Below are positions 61,068-64,000 of a stretch of 64,000 bases of DNA, one piece after another (within the stretch, counting starts at the first letter, position 1; every line of letters begins with the position of its first letter). The notes below the pieces were generated by a model that was not told the origin of the DNA, searched no databases, and saw only the letters and a list, made by a program, of their open reading frames with translations. Source of the stretch: JAYYPW01 sp036128855 (GTDB lineage Bacteria > Pseudomonadota > Gammaproteobacteria > Comchoanobacterales > Comchoanobacteraceae); NCBI GenBank assembly GCA_036128855.1, contig JAYYPW010000003.1, positions 1 to 64,000 on the forward strand, written 5' to 3'. Made by a program: the position numbers and the translations under genes.

Positions 61068-61991
61068 CTAATTCCCTTCTAAAACCTGATACTCTTCTCG
61101 TCTTTGTATAGGGGTGAGTAGCGAGTCTGCTTGTAGCCCAAGTAATACAGCAAGTGCACCAGCTACGTAAATGCTTGAATAAGTGCCAACGATGATACCA
61201 ATAGCTAAAGATAAAGAAAACCCCCATAAAGATGGTCCTCCAAACACACATAAAGACAAAACAGCCAGAAATGTAAGTCCAGAAGTGATAATTGTTCTTG
61301 AGAGTGTTTCATTAATAGCAGTATCTACAACAACACTAACTTCTGCATAAGGGTTTTTTGTGAAATTTTCTTTTATTCGATCATAGACTACAATAGTATC
61401 ATTTAAAGAATAACCCAGAATCGTTAATACACCAGCAAGGGTAATTAGATCAAACTCAATCTGTAAGAGAGAAAATATACCTAGAGTAACTATTGGGTCA
61501 TGTAACAAAGCAACGATTGCAGAAACTGCGAAGCGGTATTCAAAGCGAAGTGCAATATAAATCATAGTAAACAGAAGTGCAAAAACTATAGCATTAACAC
61601 CACCAAGTAGGAGCTCCTCACCAACTTGTGGGCCGATATAACTATTGTGATCCAAAGTCGCTTCCGGAAAAAGTTGCATGATGGATTCAATTTGTAGTTT
61701 GTCTTCGGTATCTGATAGGGGTAGTTTAATCAGTACTTTCTGAGATCCACCTAGCATTTGCACGCCTGCTTGTTTTCTCCCAGTAGGAAGTTTGCTACGA
61801 ATATATTCCGTGCTCACATTCTGCGGGAAAGAAAGTGTAAGCATATTACCCCCAGTAAAATCTAAGCTTAGTGATAAGCCTCGGTAAGTAACACAAAGAA
61901 TAGACAATAGGAGTATGGTAATAGATAAAATAAACGCATTATTCTTCATACGCATAAAGGGTATGTGCGTGCTAGCACGAAAAAATTCCAT
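61068..61991 (-). CDS. secF: Protein translocase subunit SecF
   Basis: 307 residues, six membrane helices, the partner of SecD that uses the proton gradient to help Sec export. Motifs: SLDFTGGNMLTLSF, YIALRFEYRFAVSAIVALLHD, LGYSLNDTIVVYDRIKEN, ETLSRTIITSGLTFLAV and GIIVGTYSSIYVAGAL. It starts 11 bases after secD. suhB follows after a 100-base gap. Confidence 0.96.
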   Translation of the reverse strand: MEFFRASTHIPFMRMKNNAFILSITILLLSILCVTYRGLSLSLDFTGGNMLTLSFPQNVSTEYIRSKLPTGRKQAGVQMLGGSQKVLIKLPLSDTEDKLQIESIMQLFPEATLDHNSYIGPQVGEELLLGGVNAIVFALLFTMIYIALRFEYRFAVSAIVALLHDPIVTLGIFSLLQIEFDLITLAGVLTILGYSLNDTIVVYDRIKENFTKNPYAEVSVVVDTAINETLSRTIITSGLTFLAVLSLCVFGGPSLWGFSLSLAIGIIVGTYSSIYVAGALAVLLGLQADSLLTPIQRREEYQVLEGN

Positions 61992-62002
61992 ATTAACTCC
62001 TA

Positions 62003-63823
62003 TTAAATACCAATTGCGTAGTGGAGATTACGCATATATGGGAAAATGGACCAACTTATAATTCGAGTGACGTATACAGAAGTAAACATTGAAGCAGCGA
62101 TACCAATAATTAGGGTAACAGCAAAACCTTTGATCATACCAGAACTTAGAGTGAACAAAACAAGAGAAACAATTAAGGTTGTTATATTGGCATCAAATAT
62201 CGTAGCGAATGCTTTTTCATAACCAGAAGTAAGCGCGTCTTTCGCAGATGCGCCAAGTCTTAGTTCCTCCCGGATGCGTTCATTGATTAGAACATTAGCA
62301 TCAACGGCCATCCCTACAGTTAGGACTATCGCAGCCATAGCAGGAAGTGTTAGTGTTGCAGATAGCCAGGAGAGTAAACACACAATACTCAGTAAATTAA
62401 GTAAAAGGGCGATATTAGCAATTACACCGAAATAACGGTAGTAGGTCACCATAAATAGCATTATCAGAGCGAATCCGACAACAATAGAAAAAATACCCTT
62501 CTGGATATTTTCTGCACCAAGGCTTGGGCCAATAGTCATTTCTTGAACTATATCAACGGGTGCGGCTAGAGAGCCTGAGCGAAGTAGTAAGGAAAGCGTT
62601 TCAGTTTCTGCATAAGAGCGCATGCCGGAGATAACAAAAGCTTGCCGTAATGGCTGTTGGATTACGGGTGCACTTATAATACGTTTGGTTTGAGCTCTTT
62701 CACCGCTTTGCTCATCTATCTCATTGGATAGCAAAATAATAGCGAGTTGGTCGCCAACATGCGATTTAGTAGCCTGATAGAAACTTTCCTCACCACCACC
62801 GCCAAGCTGTATTTGTACAACAGGCTTGCCTTCTTGGCTACTAGCTGTCGCGTAGGTAATTGAATCTCCTGCTAAGACTGAATCTCGATAGACAACTAGT
62901 GGAGCTCCTGAATCGGTGTATAAAACTTCATAATTTCTGAGCCCAGTTGATTTAGCCTCGTTTATATCTACATTGTTTGCAACGAATTGAAAGCTAAGTG
63001 ATGCTGTATTACCTAGAATACTCTTTGCGTGCTCAATGTCTTGGATTCCAGGTAGGTCGATGCTTATTTGTCCTTCACCTTGTTTTTGAACAACTGCCTC
63101 ACTTAGGCCTAATTCATTTACTCTGCGTTCTATGGATTCAAGAGTTTTGTTAAGTATGTACTCAGACTTTTGCTGAACACTACTGAGCTTTGGTGATAAC
63201 AATAAAGAATTATCTGTACGTTCTATCTGTAATGCAGAGAATCCAGTTTCAAGACTTTTAGATGCCTGATCAAGGACCGTATCGTTGATAAAAGATAAGG
63301 TGAACATGTTGTTACTACGGTTTACGCCGCGGTACGGTATACCTTGTTTACGTAAATGGAGGAGTACTTCACGCTCAGGTATATCTTTCGTGTTAGATAA
63401 AGCTTGATGTGTGTCAACTTGAACTAAGAGATGCACACCACCTCGCAAATCTAAGCCAAGTTTCATGGGTTTTAAGCCAAGATTTTGCATCCATTTGGGT
63501 GTGCTTTCAACCAGGGCTAAGCTAGCATGTACACTAAATGGTAGAGTTTTATCTAGCCAGGACTTTGCCTGCATTTGTTCATCTACAGTAGAAAAGGCAC
63601 AATACATATTATCAGACTCTGAGCTATAACAATTCGGTTTGAAGTTCAGAAAGTCAGGTGACTCAAGCACTTTCAAGACGGGTTTTCGTACAACAGGATC
63701 ACTGGGTATAGAAAGACTAATAGCTGGTTTATCAGGATATAAATTAGGAACGCTGTAAAGTAATGAAATAGCAAAGGCTACTATTATCAAGCTATAGTGC
63801 CCCCAGGCAAAGCGAAGCAACAT
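62003..63823 (-). CDS. secD: Protein translocase subunit SecD
   Basis: 606 residues (E. coli 615): one N-terminal membrane helix, a large periplasmic domain, then five C-terminal helices. Motifs: GLDLRGGVHLLVQVD, ERRVNELGLSEAVVQKQGEG, IDLPGIQDIEHAKSILG, TIGPSLGAENIQKGI, AIVLTVGMAVDANVLINERI and GYEKAFATIFDANITTLI. It would normally follow yajC; no yajC fits in the 49 bases before tRNA-Leu. First of secD-secF. Confidence 0.97.
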   Translation of the reverse strand: MLLRFAWGHYSLIIVAFAISLLYSVPNLYPDKPAISLSIPSDPVVRKPVLKVLESPDFLNFKPNCYSSESDNMYCAFSTVDEQMQAKSWLDKTLPFSVHASLALVESTPKWMQNLGLKPMKLGLDLRGGVHLLVQVDTHQALSNTKDIPEREVLLHLRKQGIPYRGVNRSNNMFTLSFINDTVLDQASKSLETGFSALQIERTDNSLLLSPKLSSVQQKSEYILNKTLESIERRVNELGLSEAVVQKQGEGQISIDLPGIQDIEHAKSILGNTASLSFQFVANNVDINEAKSTGLRNYEVLYTDSGAPLVVYRDSVLAGDSITYATASSQEGKPVVQIQLGGGGEESFYQATKSHVGDQLAIILLSNEIDEQSGERAQTKRIISAPVIQQPLRQAFVISGMRSYAETETLSLLLRSGSLAAPVDIVQEMTIGPSLGAENIQKGIFSIVVGFALIMLFMVTYYRYFGVIANIALLLNLLSIVCLLSWLSATLTLPAMAAIVLTVGMAVDANVLINERIREELRLGASAKDALTSGYEKAFATIFDANITTLIVSLVLFTLSSGMIKGFAVTLIIGIAASMFTSVYVTRIISWSIFPYMRNLHYAIGI

Positions 63824-63872
63824 TTATAGGTCCCCATAGTCTAAAGTTAATCTCTGCATACACAGCTGAGCA

Positions 63873-63956
63873 TACCGAGGGTCGGACTCGAACCGACACG
63901 GTGTTACCACCACCAGATTTTGAGTCTGGCGCGTCTACCAGTTTCGCCACCCCGGC
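63873..63956 (-). tRNA. tRNA-Leu (CAA)
   Basis: An 84-base class II tRNA on the minus strand. Acceptor GCCGGGG pairs with CCTCGGT (two wobble pairs), anticodon loop CTCAAAA with CAA, long variable arm around GGTGGTAACACC, T-loop TTCGAGT, discriminator A. The CCA is not encoded. It lies 49 bases upstream of secD on the same strand. Confidence 0.95.
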
Positions 63957-64000
63957 ATTAAGTATGCCCATCTTACAACAATAGCTTGAATAAATATAGA

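Noticed and set aside
1..64000. CRISPR arrays, insertion sequences or integrases
   Set aside because: No regularly spaced direct repeats, transposase motifs or integrase genes were seen by eye.

Overview
The window is AT-rich chromosomal DNA of a gammaproteobacterium. The housekeeping gene orders fit this: miaB-ybeZ-corC-lnt-leuS, gatCAB beside mreBCD, secDF-suhB-trmJ with a cysteine desulfurase, and mutY-yggX. Several features suggest a host-associated, probably intracellular organism related to Legionella/Coxiella-type bacteria: an ankyrin-repeat protein, a BspA-type leucine-rich-repeat protein, a Pht-like MFS transporter, a glycosyltransferase with a signal peptide, and genes interrupted by in-frame stops. 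This lifestyle is an inference; no gene here fixes the species.

Layout. 1-4.3 kb: end of an unknown gene, then ccmCDEFGH (cytochrome c maturation). 4.3-8.2 kb: a ClC channel, a glutamate-receptor-like channel gene split by an amber codon, and citrate synthase. 8.3-25.4 kb: an accessory stretch with two large, unusual ABC-type membrane proteins, a candidate deaminase-fold protein, a GT25 glycosyltransferase, a broken membrane-protein gene, rdgB, the acetoin genes alsS-alsD, LRR, secreted and ankyrin proteins, and an SDR. 25.4-30.5 kb: a 0.7-kb gene-poor spacer, a photolyase-family gene, lexA-dinB-rnfH with a clear promoter and palindrome, and a 0.5-kb spacer that starts with two DnaA-box-like sites. 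30.5-40.2 kb: a membrane-tethered cupredoxin, an AmpG-like permease, tRNA-Phe, yggX, mutY, an S24-type regulator, trmB, hemW, a GNAT acetyltransferase, tsaD, plsY and an HSDL2-like SDR. 40.4-55.5 kb: leuS/lnt/corC/ybeZ/miaB, the MFS transporter, gatBAC, mreBCD and rlmN. 55.7-64 kb: a third ABC-type membrane protein with no ATPase domain, ndk, an IscS-like enzyme, trmJ, suhB, secF, secD and tRNA-Leu.

Most striking signals. (1) The two adjacent ABC proteins have complementary defects: one keeps Walker A, Walker B and the H-loop but has lost the signature, and the other keeps a perfect LSGGQ but has lost Walker A and Walker B. Together they could form exactly one ATP site. A related membrane protein 42 kb away lacks the ATPase domain altogether. 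(2) A 514-residue protein beside them carries an HAE...CxxC pattern typical of zinc deaminases. (3) Several conserved proteins have altered active sites: a pseudoazurin with His in place of the axial Met, an HSDL2-like SDR without the catalytic Ser and Lys, and a SuhB missing most metal ligands. (4) ybeY is absent from its usual place between ybeZ and corC.

All calls come from reading motifs and gene order by eye. No alignments, structure predictions or database searches were run.
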